Shown: one piece after another, positions 6,198 through 13,739 of the stretch
How positions within the stretch are numbered: the first letter of the stretch is position 1
Layout of the letters: each line of letters begins with the position of its first letter
NCBI GenBank assembly: GCA_900756495.1
Contig: CAAEKI010000254.1
Coordinates: 1-13,757 of the forward strand
Direction: 5' to 3'
DNA: 13,757 nt
Origin: an uncultured Oscillospiraceae bacterium
GTDB lineage: Bacteria > Bacillota > Clostridia > Oscillospirales > Oscillospiraceae
Program-made: the position numbers and the translations under genes
The notes under the pieces: model-generated
The model's input: only the letters and a program-made list of their open reading frames with translations
What the model was told of the DNA's origin: nothing
The model's database searches: none

Positions 6198-8501
6198 TCA
6201 AATCAGCCCCTTCCTTTGAAATGCCTCCACCAGACGCTGGGGGCTCATGGGCAGGGTGTTGACCGCCACACCGGTGGCATAGAGCAGGGCGTTGCGAATG
6301 GCGGGCGCCACCGGGATGGACGGCGGCTCCCCCAACGCTTTGTTGCCAAAGGGCCCTGAGGGGTCCTCCGTCTCTACAAAGAGGGCATGGAGCTCCGGGT
6401 GATCCAGTGCCGTGGGCAGCTTGTAATCCAGCAGATTGCCGTTTAAAAGCCTCCCCGTGCCGGGGTCAAACTTCATCTCCTCGCTGAGGGCATAGCCCAG
6501 CCCCATACTGATACCGCCGTGGACCTGGGCCTCAGCCAGCTTGGGGTTAATCAGGCGGCCCGAGTCATGGACGTTGACAATACGCAGCACCTTGATCCTG
6601 CCCAGCGGTATATCCACCTCGATCTCGGCAAAGCAGCAGCCGAAGGAGAAGGTATTATCTTTTACCTGACAGGTGGCCTCAGCTGTGATATGAACGCTGT
6701 GCTCCAGGGAGTAGAAAGCCTCCATCGCCAGATCCGACAGGGAGAGCAGCGCCTCTCCGGTGGCGGCATCCACCACGTCTCTCCCCCGCACATCCAGTCT
6801 CCCCGCCTCAGGCAGCAGCCCCCGGGCGTAGTCCAGAAGCCTCTGCCGGAAGAGCTCCCCTGTCTTTTTAATGGCGTGGCCGGTGATATACGTCTGACGG
6901 GAGGCGTAAGCCCCTGTGTCAAAGGGAGCCGTATCGGTGTCCTGTACGGAGACGATATGTACGTCCTCGGCGGGGATGCCGACGGCCTGCGCGGCCATCT
7001 GGGTAAAGACAGTGTCGCCCCCCTGTCCGATTTCGGTGGCGCCAAGCTGCAGCTGTACCGTACCGTCCTGGTTGAGAATCAGTCTGGCCGAAGAGGTCTC
7101 CAGAGAAATGGGATACACGCCGGTCTTATAGGAGAAAACCGCCATGCCCACTCCCCTGCGGACCGGTCCGGTCTGGTTCTTATATTTCTCCCGCAGCTCA
7201 TCCCAGCCGATCCACGCCCGCCCCTTCTCCATGCATTCCCGCGCTCCGGTGGAGTGGCAGGTGATGCCGTTGAGCGGGTCCACATAACCCAGGGGCATCA
7301 GGTTCTGATACCGGAATTCATAGGGATCCAGGTCCATTTCCCGGGCAATATCCTCCATCATACACTCCAGGGCAAAGTTGGCCTGGGGGATGCCGTACCC
7401 CCGCATGGCCCCCGGCGCGGACCGGTTGGTGTAGACGGTATAGGCCTCGCTGCGGTGCGCCAGCCGATCCAGGTAGGTCTGCCGGAACCCGGTAACGGCG
7501 TTGGCCGCGATGGAGTGCCCATGGGAGGCGTAGCCCCCCTGGTTGGACACGGCCACACACTCCCTGGCCATCAGGTTCCCATCCCCGTCCACAGCTGCGC
7601 GCACATCAAAGGCGATGGGGTGGCGGGAGCGGGTATTCTGGAAAGTCTCCTCCCTTGTGAGCTCCAGCTTGACGCAGCGTCCGCCCACCTGCGTACACAG
7701 CCAGGCGTTGAGCGGCTCGTAGAGCACCTCCTGTTTATTACCGAACCCGCCCCCCACGCAGGGCTTGATCACCCGTATCTTTCCCCAGGAAATCCCCAGC
7801 GCCTGACCGATAACCCGGCGCACGATATGCGGGATTTGGGTGGAGGTAACCACCGTGAGCCGGCCGCCCTCCACATAGGCATAGGAGACAGGGTTCTCCA
7901 GATGACAGTGCTGGACCTGCTGGGTCTCGTAATGGCCGTGAAACGGATGATAGGCCTTACAGGAGAGCACATCCTCCGCGCAGCGGAAGTCTGACGGGGG
8001 GATGGGGATCTCGGAGACGGTATGCTTGAGCACATTGTCCGGATACTCCTCATGGATGGGAACAACGCCAGGGGCCATGACCTCTCCCGGCTCCAGTACC
8101 ACGGGGTAACTCTCATACTCCACCTGAATGAGCTCTAATGCCCGCTGGGCGGTGATCGCATCCTCCGCCACCACAGCGGCGATATCGTCCCCGTAGATCC
8201 GCACCCGGCGGTTGAGCAGCTTTCGGTCCGCCACATCCTGATGGCTCTTTTCCACGCTCCAGGGATGGCCGGGGGTAGGATACTGGATGTCGGGCACATC
8301 AAAACAGGTCAATACCTTTACCACACCGGGCAGGGCGGCAGCGGCAGCTGTATCTATAGACTTGACCCAGCCGTTGGCAATGGTGCTGTGGAGAATTTTT
8401 GCCGTCAGCGCGGCGCGCATTCCCATATCATCGGTATACTTGGCGCGTCCGGTCACCTTGTCAAATGCGTCCACCCGGATTAGATTTCTGCCGACCTCCA
8501 T
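6198..8501 (-). CDS. xdhA: Xanthine dehydrogenase, molybdenum-binding subunit
   Basis: Catalytic subunit that hydroxylates a purine (hypoxanthine, xanthine) or a related heterocycle using water at a molybdopterin centre. The 767-residue protein shows the CO dehydrogenase/xanthine oxidase large-chain pattern: N-terminal KVTGRAKYTDD, the cofactor motif GGGFGNKQ at residues 250-257, PGAMRGYG with Arg367 (equivalent of the substrate-binding Arg880 of bovine enzyme), and the base Glu725 in ALGEPPS (equivalent of bovine Glu1261). Gln257 stands where bovine-type enzymes have the purine-contacting Glu802. The ATG at 8501 has GAGGAGG (8510-8516) eight bases upstream; a GTG at 8510 overlaps the ribosome site and is rejected. 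First gene of xdhABC, divergent from the PLP/hydantoinase operon. Related hydroxylases acting on other heterocycles cannot be fully excluded. Confidence 0.93.
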   Translation of the reverse strand: MEVGRNLIRVDAFDKVTGRAKYTDDMGMRAALTAKILHSTIANGWVKSIDTAAAAALPGVVKVLTCFDVPDIQYPTPGHPWSVEKSHQDVADRKLLNRRVRIYGDDIAAVVAEDAITAQRALELIQVEYESYPVVLEPGEVMAPGVVPIHEEYPDNVLKHTVSEIPIPPSDFRCAEDVLSCKAYHPFHGHYETQQVQHCHLENPVSYAYVEGGRLTVVTSTQIPHIVRRVIGQALGISWGKIRVIKPCVGGGFGNKQEVLYEPLNAWLCTQVGGRCVKLELTREETFQNTRSRHPIAFDVRAAVDGDGNLMARECVAVSNQGGYASHGHSIAANAVTGFRQTYLDRLAHRSEAYTVYTNRSAPGAMRGYGIPQANFALECMMEDIAREMDLDPYEFRYQNLMPLGYVDPLNGITCHSTGARECMEKGRAWIGWDELREKYKNQTGPVRRGVGMAVFSYKTGVYPISLETSSARLILNQDGTVQLQLGATEIGQGGDTVFTQMAAQAVGIPAEDVHIVSVQDTDTAPFDTGAYASRQTYITGHAIKKTGELFRQRLLDYARGLLPEAGRLDVRGRDVVDAATGEALLSLSDLAMEAFYSLEHSVHITAEATCQVKDNTFSFGCCFAEIEVDIPLGRIKVLRIVNVHDSGRLINPKLAEAQVHGGISMGLGYALSEEMKFDPGTGRLLNGNLLDYKLPTALDHPELHALFVETEDPSGPFGNKALGEPPSIPVAPAIRNALLYATGVAVNTLPMSPQRLVEAFQRKGLI

Positions 8502-8525
8502 AAAAAGCACCTCCTCTTAGCCATC

Positions 8526-8554
8526 AGTATAGCGCATTTTATCCAAAAAGGAAA
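8526..8554 (-). promoter_or_regulatory. Candidate promoter of xdhABC
   Basis: On the - strand a TATACT box (8531-8526, five of six consensus bases) lies 10 bases upstream of the xdhA ribosome site. The best -35 at suitable spacing (TTTCCT, 8554-8549) is poor, which suggests a weak or activator-dependent promoter. The leader would be only about 18 bases. Confidence 0.4.
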
Positions 8555-8571
8555 GAGAAAGCACGGTAAAC

Positions 8572-8586
8572 CTAAAAATTTGTTAG
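8572..8586. promoter_or_regulatory. Imperfect palindrome between divergent promoters, candidate operator
   Basis: CTAAAAATTTGTTAG reads nearly the same on both strands: 6 of 7 base pairs match except one mismatched pair, around a central base. It sits between the xdhABC -10 box and the -35 box of the PLP/hydantoinase operon, the normal place for a shared regulator. No regulator gene is present in the window. Confidence 0.4.
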
Positions 8587-8613
8587 TTGTCCTGAAAATA
8601 GTTTGATTTTCTC

Positions 8614-8641
8614 TTGATTTCTGCCCCGCCTGTGCTATGAT
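8614..8641 (+). promoter_or_regulatory. Strong extended -10 promoter of the PLP/hydantoinase/mocA operon
   Basis: TTGATT (8614-8619), a 16-base spacer and TATGAT (8636-8641), with TG at 8633-8634 making an extended -10 (TGCTATGAT). Transcription would begin near 8648, about 28 bases before the start codon. A second TTGATTT copy lies 11 bases further upstream (8603-8609). Confidence 0.75.
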
Positions 8642-8675
8642 GGGGGTACAAATATCTCTGGAGGAGGCTCGTCCC

Positions 8676-10148
8676 ATGATTGACCTGACCATTAACCAAG
8701 TTCAGCTGGAGCACAACATTGAGGCGGCCCGCATGAACGGCGTGGTTATCCCCACCTTTGAAAACATGAAGCACCCCGAGACTGTCCCGGACAAGATCAA
8801 AGATCGCCTGAAACAGGTAGGACTATGGGATGTCAATCCCCTCAATCTGTTTCGCATCACCTGGAAAAACGAGCAGAAGGAGACCGGCGGCCTTTACCGC
8901 CCCGTCCCCAACTACATCGAGCTTCCCCCCGCCCTCACTGGAGTCCCCGCCCGTATCGTCTGCCTGGTGGGCAAATGGTTCCCCACTGGCTGCCACAAGG
9001 TAGGGGCCTCGTTCGGCTGCCTGGTCCCCCGGCTGGTCACCGGCCAATTCGACGCCACCTGGCAGCGGGCGGTATGGCCCTCTACGGGCAACTACTGCCG
9101 GGGCGGAGCCTTCAACTCCAAGCTGCTAGGCGTCAAGTCGGTGGCCATTCTTCCCGCCGGCATGAGCCGGGAGCGCTTCGAGTGGCTGGAACAGATCGCC
9201 GGCGAGGTCATCGCCACCCCCGGCTGCGAGAGCAACGTAAAGGAGATCTTCGACAAGACCCACGAGCTGCGCCGGGAGAGCGACTGCATGATCTTCAACC
9301 AGTTTGAGGAGATGGGCAACCACCTGTGGCACTACCAAATCACCGGCAGCGCCATCCAGGAGGTCTTTGAGGCCATCCGACGGCCCGGCGACCGCCTCTC
9401 CGGCGCCTGCTTCACCTCGGGCAGCGCGGGCACAATCGGCTGCGGGGACTACCTGAAGGAAGTCTACCCCCAGATGAAGCTGGCGGTGGGCGAGGCCCTC
9501 CAGTGTCCCACCATCCTGGAAAACGGCTTCGGCGACCACCGCATCGAGGGTATCGGCGACAAGCACATCCCCTGGATTCACAACGTAAAGAACACCGACA
9601 TGGTGATTGACATTGACGACGAGGACTCCCAGCGCCTGCTGCGCCTGTTCAACGCCCCCGAGGGCCAGAAGTACCTGCGCTCGGCCGGAGTGGACGAGGA
9701 GACCATTGCCAACCTGCCCCTGCTGGGCATCAGCGGCATTGCCAACGTGCTGTGCTGCATCAAGCTGGCCAAGTACTACGAGCTCACCGGGCGGGACGTC
9801 GTGGCCACCGTGCTCACCGACTCGGCGGCCATGTACGGCTCCCGCATTCAGGAGCTGGCCGACACCTATGGCCCCTACGGTGAGACGGCGGCGGCGGTGG
9901 ATCACCACCTCCACATGCTGGGCCTGCGCACCGATGCCATGGCGGAGCTGAACTACTACCAGCGCAAGCGGATCCACAACCTGAAGTATTACACCTGGGT
10001 AGAGCAGCAGGGCCGGGATATGCACGAGCTCAACGACCTGTGGTACGACGAGGACAGCACCTGGAAGGGCGTCCACGGCCAGGCCGGGGCGCTGGATGAG
10101 CTGATCTCCGCCTTCAATGAGGCCACCGGAGTCCTCAGGAGCCTGTAA
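8676..10148 (+). CDS. TrpB-like PLP-dependent enzyme of unknown reaction
   Basis: A 490-residue fold-type II PLP enzyme (tryptophan synthase beta / cysteine synthase superfamily). The probable Schiff-base lysine is Lys108 in PTGCHKVGAS, whose TGxHK pattern resembles the TGAHK/TGSHK motif of TrpB and TrpB2. Preceding residues YRPVPNYIELP and TGVPARIV also recall the TrpB2 entry region. An STGN substrate loop (136-139) and a glycine-rich phosphate loop SGSAGTIG (248-255) complete the site. A 70-residue N-terminal extension and a long C-terminal part differ from ordinary cysteine synthases. The ATG at 8676 is chosen because GGAGGAGG (8660-8667) is 8 bases upstream; an in-frame ATG at 8637 falls inside the promoter -10 box. 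First gene of the operon divergent from xdhABC. I infer a lyase or thiolase-like role on an amino-acid-like intermediate of heterocycle breakdown; this is not proven. Confidence 0.85.
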   Translation: MIDLTINQVQLEHNIEAARMNGVVIPTFENMKHPETVPDKIKDRLKQVGLWDVNPLNLFRITWKNEQKETGGLYRPVPNYIELPPALTGVPARIVCLVGKWFPTGCHKVGASFGCLVPRLVTGQFDATWQRAVWPSTGNYCRGGAFNSKLLGVKSVAILPAGMSRERFEWLEQIAGEVIATPGCESNVKEIFDKTHELRRESDCMIFNQFEEMGNHLWHYQITGSAIQEVFEAIRRPGDRLSGACFTSGSAGTIGCGDYLKEVYPQMKLAVGEALQCPTILENGFGDHRIEGIGDKHIPWIHNVKNTDMVIDIDDEDSQRLLRLFNAPEGQKYLRSAGVDEETIANLPLLGISGIANVLCCIKLAKYYELTGRDVVATVLTDSAAMYGSRIQELADTYGPYGETAAAVDHHLHMLGLRTDAMAELNYYQRKRIHNLKYYTWVEQQGRDMHELNDLWYDEDSTWKGVHGQAGALDELISAFNEATGVLRSL

Positions 10149-10184
10149 TCCTGCCCCCGCCCTCTCAGAAAGGAGCTGCTTCTC

Positions 10185-11423
10185 ATGACCTACGTCCTCG
10201 GCGCCAGATGCGTCAAATGCGGCCGGGAGTACCCAGCGGTCCCCGACCTGACCACCTGCGCCTGCGGCGGTATCCTGGACCTCCAGTACGACTACGCCGC
10301 CATCCGGCGGGACTTCTCCCCGCATCAGCTGGCGCTAAGCCGGGACTTCTCCATGTGGCGCTACCGCCCCTTCCTGCCTGTGGAAGACACCTCTCCCCCG
10401 CCCCCTCTGCGGGTGGGCTGGTCGCCCCTGTACCGGGCCGACCGCCTGGCCGCCGAATTGGGCCTGAAGACCCTGTACATCAAGGACGACGGCCAGAACC
10501 CCACAGCCTCCCTGAAGGACCGGGCCAGCGCCATGGCGGTGGTCAAGGCCCGGGAGGCGGGGGCGGACACCATCGCCTGTTCCTCCACGGGCAACGCGGC
10601 CTCCTCCCTGGCAGGCAACGCCGCGGCGGCGGGCTTTCAAACCTACATCTTTGTCCCTGCCCGGGCGCCCAAGGGCAAGGTTGCCCAGCTCATGATCTTC
10701 GGGGCCACCGTCATCAGCGTGGACGGCTCCTACGAGGACACCTTCGAGCTCTCCAAGGCGGCCATCGACCGCTGGGGCTGGTACAACCGCAACGCCGCCA
10801 TCAACCCCTACCTCTCCGAGGGCAAGAAGACGGTCACCCTGGAGATCATGGAGCAGCTCCACTGGCAGGTCCCCGACTACATCGCCCTCTCGGTAGGGGA
10901 TGGCTGCACCATCGCCGGGGCCTGGAAGGGCCTGACGGATCTGTACGCCGCCGGGTTCATCGACCGCCTCCCCCGGCTGATCTCTGTCCAGGACGAGGGC
11001 TGCTGCCCCCTGAACCGCGCCCTCCGCACCGGCGAGCCCTGGTCCCCCATGGAGGAGAACACCCTGGCCGACTCCATCGCCGTGGGGGTCCCCCGCAACG
11101 CCGACAAGGCTCTCGCCGCCGTCCGGGTCTCGGACGGCGTGGCCGTCAACGTCTCCGACGAGGAGATACTCGCCGCCATGCGCCTGCTCGGCCGCACCCA
11201 GGGCGTTTTCGGCGAGCCCGCCGGGGTGACTGGCACGGCGGGAGTGAAAAAGGCCCTGGAGCTGGGCCTTATCTCCCCGGACGCCACCGTGGTCTCCGTC
11301 GTTACAGGCAACGGTCTCAAGGACGTGCAGAACGGCATCCGGGCCGCCGGGGAGCCCATGCTGGTTCCGCCCGACATGGGCGCTCTGCGCTCCGCCTTCT
11401 CCTCGCGAGGCATGGTATTTTAA
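10185..11423 (+). CDS. Threonine synthase-family PLP-dependent enzyme
   Basis: A 412-residue fold-type II PLP enzyme resembling bacterial threonine synthase. It begins with a small zinc-ribbon-like segment (Cys9, Cys12, Cys25, Cys27), as many of these proteins do. The PLP lysine is Lys111 in NPTASLKDRAS, the STGN loop follows at 134-137, and a GDGCTIAG phosphate loop lies near residue 238. True threonine synthase converts O-phosphohomoserine to threonine. Here no homoserine dehydrogenase or kinase is nearby; the gene sits 36 bases after another PLP enzyme and upstream of a hydantoinase, so a catabolic substrate such as a 2,3-diamino or hydroxy amino acid is possible. AAAGGAG (10169-10175) lies 9 bases before the ATG. 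The family call is firm; the reaction is not. Confidence 0.88.
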   Translation: MTYVLGARCVKCGREYPAVPDLTTCACGGILDLQYDYAAIRRDFSPHQLALSRDFSMWRYRPFLPVEDTSPPPPLRVGWSPLYRADRLAAELGLKTLYIKDDGQNPTASLKDRASAMAVVKAREAGADTIACSSTGNAASSLAGNAAAAGFQTYIFVPARAPKGKVAQLMIFGATVISVDGSYEDTFELSKAAIDRWGWYNRNAAINPYLSEGKKTVTLEIMEQLHWQVPDYIALSVGDGCTIAGAWKGLTDLYAAGFIDRLPRLISVQDEGCCPLNRALRTGEPWSPMEENTLADSIAVGVPRNADKALAAVRVSDGVAVNVSDEEILAAMRLLGRTQGVFGEPAGVTGTAGVKKALELGLISPDATVVSVVTGNGLKDVQNGIRAAGEPMLVPPDMGALRSAFSSRGMVF

Positions 11424-11441
11424 CAGGAAAGGAAGAGGCCT

Positions 11442-11789
11442 ATGTACAAAACCACCGCCCGGGCCGTCACCGCAGTTCACGACCTCTTCGTCTTCGCCGC
11501 GCTCCTCTTCACCGTCGCATCCTTCTTTCTGCGCGGCAGCCGCCCCTATTCCGAGATGCCTACCGCATGGGTCGTCGTCTTTCTGCTGTGGCTGGCCTTT
11601 TGCGTCTGGTCCACTTGGAAGACGCTCTCAGCGCTGATCCGCGGCGGGGGGGCGCGTACCGCTAAATTCGAGGCTCTGATGGAGCGCCGGGCCCAGTCCG
11701 GCGGCTCCGCCGCCTCTGGCCTGTGGACCATGACCATCGTCACCGGGATTGTCAGACTGGCCATTCCGGCTGTTCTCTGGACCATCTAA
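11442..11789 (+). CDS. Small integral membrane protein of unknown function
   Basis: A 115-residue protein with three hydrophobic segments at about residues 14-30 (DLFVFAALLFTVASFFL), 42-60 (AWVVVFLLWLAFCVWSTW) and 94-115 (ending AIPAVLWTI), and a basic loop between the second and third. I do not recognise the family. It starts 18 bases after the threonine-synthase-like gene, with a purine-rich site (GGAAAGGAAGAGG, 11426-11438) ahead of its ATG, and ends 10 bases before the hydantoinase, so it is firmly inside the operon. It is too small to be a conventional purine permease; a transporter partner, a membrane tether or a chance passenger are all open. Confidence 0.7.
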   Translation: MYKTTARAVTAVHDLFVFAALLFTVASFFLRGSRPYSEMPTAWVVVFLLWLAFCVWSTWKTLSALIRGGGARTAKFEALMERRAQSGGSAASGLWTMTIVTGIVRLAIPAVLWTI

Positions 11790-11799
11790 GGGGGCGGCT

Positions 11800-13182
11800 A
11801 TGTCTATCCTGATTCAAAACGGTACCCTTCTCTGCCCCGACGGCCCAATCCGGGCCGATCTGCGGGTAGCCGGGGACAGGATTGCAGAGATTGGCGTCTC
11901 TCTCCCCGTCCGGGACAGCCGGATCATAGACGCTGCGGGCAAGCTGGTATTCCCCGGCTTTATCGACACCCATACCCACTTTGAGATGAACAAGGGCCTC
12001 CCCAACGAGACGGCAGACGACTGGCACTCCGGTACGCTGGCCGCCTTGGCAGGGGGCACCACCACCGTATTGGACTTTGCCGAACCGGAGCGCGGCTGCT
12101 CCCTCTCCTCTGCCCTGGAGGCTTGGCACCGTCGGGCTGACGGGCGTTCCTCTTGTCATTACAGCTTTCATATGACCATCAAAGATTGGGATCCCCGTAT
12201 CCGGGCCGAACTGCGGGACATGACGGCTGCCGGTGTGACTTCCTATAAGGTCTATTTTGCCTATGACAATCTGCGGGTATCCGACGCTGTGGCCTTTGAA
12301 CTGATCCGGGCTGTCGGGGCGGAGGGCGGAATTGTGGGCTGTCACTGCGAGAACGGCGACTTGGTGACCGAGGGCATCCGGGCTCAGAAGGCCGCCGGGT
12401 GCTACTCTCCCGCCGCCCATCCCCTCTCCCGGCCTGCCGCGGCAGAGGCCGAAGCTATAACCCGCTGGCTGAGCATTGCTGAACTGGCGGGCTATCCGGT
12501 CAACGTCGTTCATCTGTCCACCGCCCGGGGGCTGGAGGCGATTCGGGCCGCCCGGGCCCGGGGGCAGCGCCTCTATGTGGAGACCTGCCCCCAGTACCTG
12601 CTACTGGACGAGGGTCGCTACCACCTCTCCGGCTTTGAGAGCGCCAAGTACGTCCTCTCGCCTCCCCTCCGCACCCCAGAGGATCAGGCCGCCCTGTGGG
12701 AGGCCTTAGCCAGCGGAGAGATCGACACGGTGGGCACCGACCACTGCTCCTTCGACTTCGGCGGGGCCAAGCAGCTGGGCCGGGACGACTTCTCCAAAAT
12801 TCCCAACGGCATACCCGGGGTGGAGCACCGCCCCGTCCTCCTCTACACCGCCGGGGTGGCCGCAGGGCGCATCACCGCCTATCAGCTCATGAAGCTGCTG
12901 TCCGAGCAGCCCGCCCGCCTCTTCGGTATGTACCCCGCCAAAGGGGCGCTGTCTGTGGGCAGCGACGCTGATGTTGTTATCTATGACCCAAATTCTACAG
13001 ACCGTATTACCTCTGCTGGTCAGCATCAGAACGTGGATTATACCCCCTATGAGGGTATGGAAACGGCAGGGCGAATCCATATGGTTCTTCTCTCCGGCGA
13101 AGTGGCTGTGGACTGCGGCAGCGTCGTCCTCCCCAACCGGGGCCGCTTTGTCCGCCGGGGTCCCTCCGGCTTCTGGCGGTGA
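11800..13182 (+). CDS. hyuA: D-hydantoinase / dihydropyrimidinase family cyclic amidohydrolase
   Basis: Hydrolyses a cyclic amide (hydantoin, dihydropyrimidine or a related ring) with a binuclear metal centre, in the cytoplasm. The 460 residues match E. coli HyuA (about 461). All metal ligands are visible: His58 and His60 (DTHTHF), the carboxylated lysine Lys150 (GVTSYKVYFAY), His182 (GCHCENGD), His238 (NVVHLST) and Asp314 (GTDHCSF). The family stretches YVETCPQYLLLD and HQNVDYTPYEG are also present. The ATG at 11800 gives the right length and follows a G-rich ribosome site (11790-11798); the frame is open further upstream, into the preceding gene, but this is not used. Its stop overlaps mocA by 4 bases. 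Next to xdhABC and mocA, it suggests opening of a ring produced in purine or hydantoin breakdown. Allantoinase is less likely given the HyuA-type features. Confidence 0.92.
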   Translation: MSILIQNGTLLCPDGPIRADLRVAGDRIAEIGVSLPVRDSRIIDAAGKLVFPGFIDTHTHFEMNKGLPNETADDWHSGTLAALAGGTTTVLDFAEPERGCSLSSALEAWHRRADGRSSCHYSFHMTIKDWDPRIRAELRDMTAAGVTSYKVYFAYDNLRVSDAVAFELIRAVGAEGGIVGCHCENGDLVTEGIRAQKAAGCYSPAAHPLSRPAAAEAEAITRWLSIAELAGYPVNVVHLSTARGLEAIRAARARGQRLYVETCPQYLLLDEGRYHLSGFESAKYVLSPPLRTPEDQAALWEALASGEIDTVGTDHCSFDFGGAKQLGRDDFSKIPNGIPGVEHRPVLLYTAGVAAGRITAYQLMKLLSEQPARLFGMYPAKGALSVGSDADVVIYDPNSTDRITSAGQHQNVDYTPYEGMETAGRIHMVLLSGEVAVDCGSVVLPNRGRFVRRGPSGFWR

Positions 13183-13739
13183 CGCGGGTAGGCGCGGTCC
13201 TTATGGCCGCGGGGTCGGCCCGTCGTTTCGGACGCAATAAGCTTCTTTACCCGATTGACGGCATCCCTCTGATTGAGCGAACCATGGCTGCGCTTCCCGC
13301 TTCCCTTTTTTCCCGGGCCGTTGTCGTGAGTGCCTATCCCGATATTCTCAGCCGGGCGGCTGAGCGCGGCTATCTCCCCGTTGAAAATACAGTATCTGCG
13401 GAAGGACAGGCCGCATCTGTCCGCCTGGGTTTGGCCGCGTTGGGAGAGATGGATGCAGCTCTCTTCGCTGTCTGCGATCAGCCTCATTTGACAACAAACA
13501 GTATTATTCGGCTTATTAACTCCTTTTTGGATAGTCCAGACCACATCTGCGCCCTCTCCTGGCAGGGCAGAAGGGGAAATCCAGTTATTTTTCCAGCCTC
13601 CTGTTTCTCCGAGCTCGCCGCGCTGACCGGCGACGTGGGAGGAGGCTCTGTTATCCGTGCCCATCCCTCACTTCTTCGCCTGGTGGAGGCCGCCTCACCG
13701 GATGAGCTGCGGGATATTGATACACCGGCGGATCTGTAA
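13179..13739 (+). CDS. mocA: Molybdenum cofactor cytidylyltransferase (MocA/YgfJ family)
   Basis: Transfers CMP from CTP onto molybdopterin to make the cytosine-dinucleotide cofactor (MCD) used by bacterial xanthine dehydrogenase family enzymes. The 186-residue protein has the nucleotidyltransferase signature VLMAAGSARRFGRNKLL (residues 7-23), the metal-binding Asp100 in VCDQP, GRRGNPVIF (130-138), GDVGGG (151-156) and the closing DIDTPADL. Length fits MocA (about 190). The GTG at 13179 overlaps the hyuA stop (GTGA), so translation is coupled. Placement in the same operon as hyuA and opposite xdhABC fits cofactor supply to XDH, as with E. coli ygfJ/mocA near xdh genes. GTP-using (MobA) or other sugar-phosphate nucleotidyltransferases are less likely because of the context. 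Confidence 0.9.
   Translation: MTRVGAVLMAAGSARRFGRNKLLYPIDGIPLIERTMAALPASLFSRAVVVSAYPDILSRAAERGYLPVENTVSAEGQAASVRLGLAALGEMDAALFAVCDQPHLTTNSIIRLINSFLDSPDHICALSWQGRRGNPVIFPASCFSELAALTGDVGGGSVIRAHPSLLRLVEAASPDELRDIDTPADL

Noticed and set aside
6519..7994. Long antisense open frame opposite xdhA (491 residues)
   Set aside because: No family motif, no ribosome site, lies wholly within a gene with full catalytic motifs on the other strand.
8502..8510. GTG start for xdhA at 8510
   Set aside because: It is part of the GGAGGTG ribosome site; the ATG at 8501 has correct spacing.
8637..8675. Upstream ATG giving a 503-residue form of the TrpB-like enzyme
   Set aside because: This ATG lies inside the -10 box of the operon promoter and would not be transcribed. 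The ATG at 8676 has an ideal ribosome site.
9126..10325. Antisense open frame opposite the PLP genes (399 residues)
   Set aside because: Spans two real genes in the wrong strand, repetitive Gly/Val/His composition, no start signal.
10208..11665. Same-strand shifted frame of 485 residues across the threonine-synthase-like gene
   Set aside because: Arg/Pro/Gly-rich nonsense composition running across two real genes; a frame shadow.
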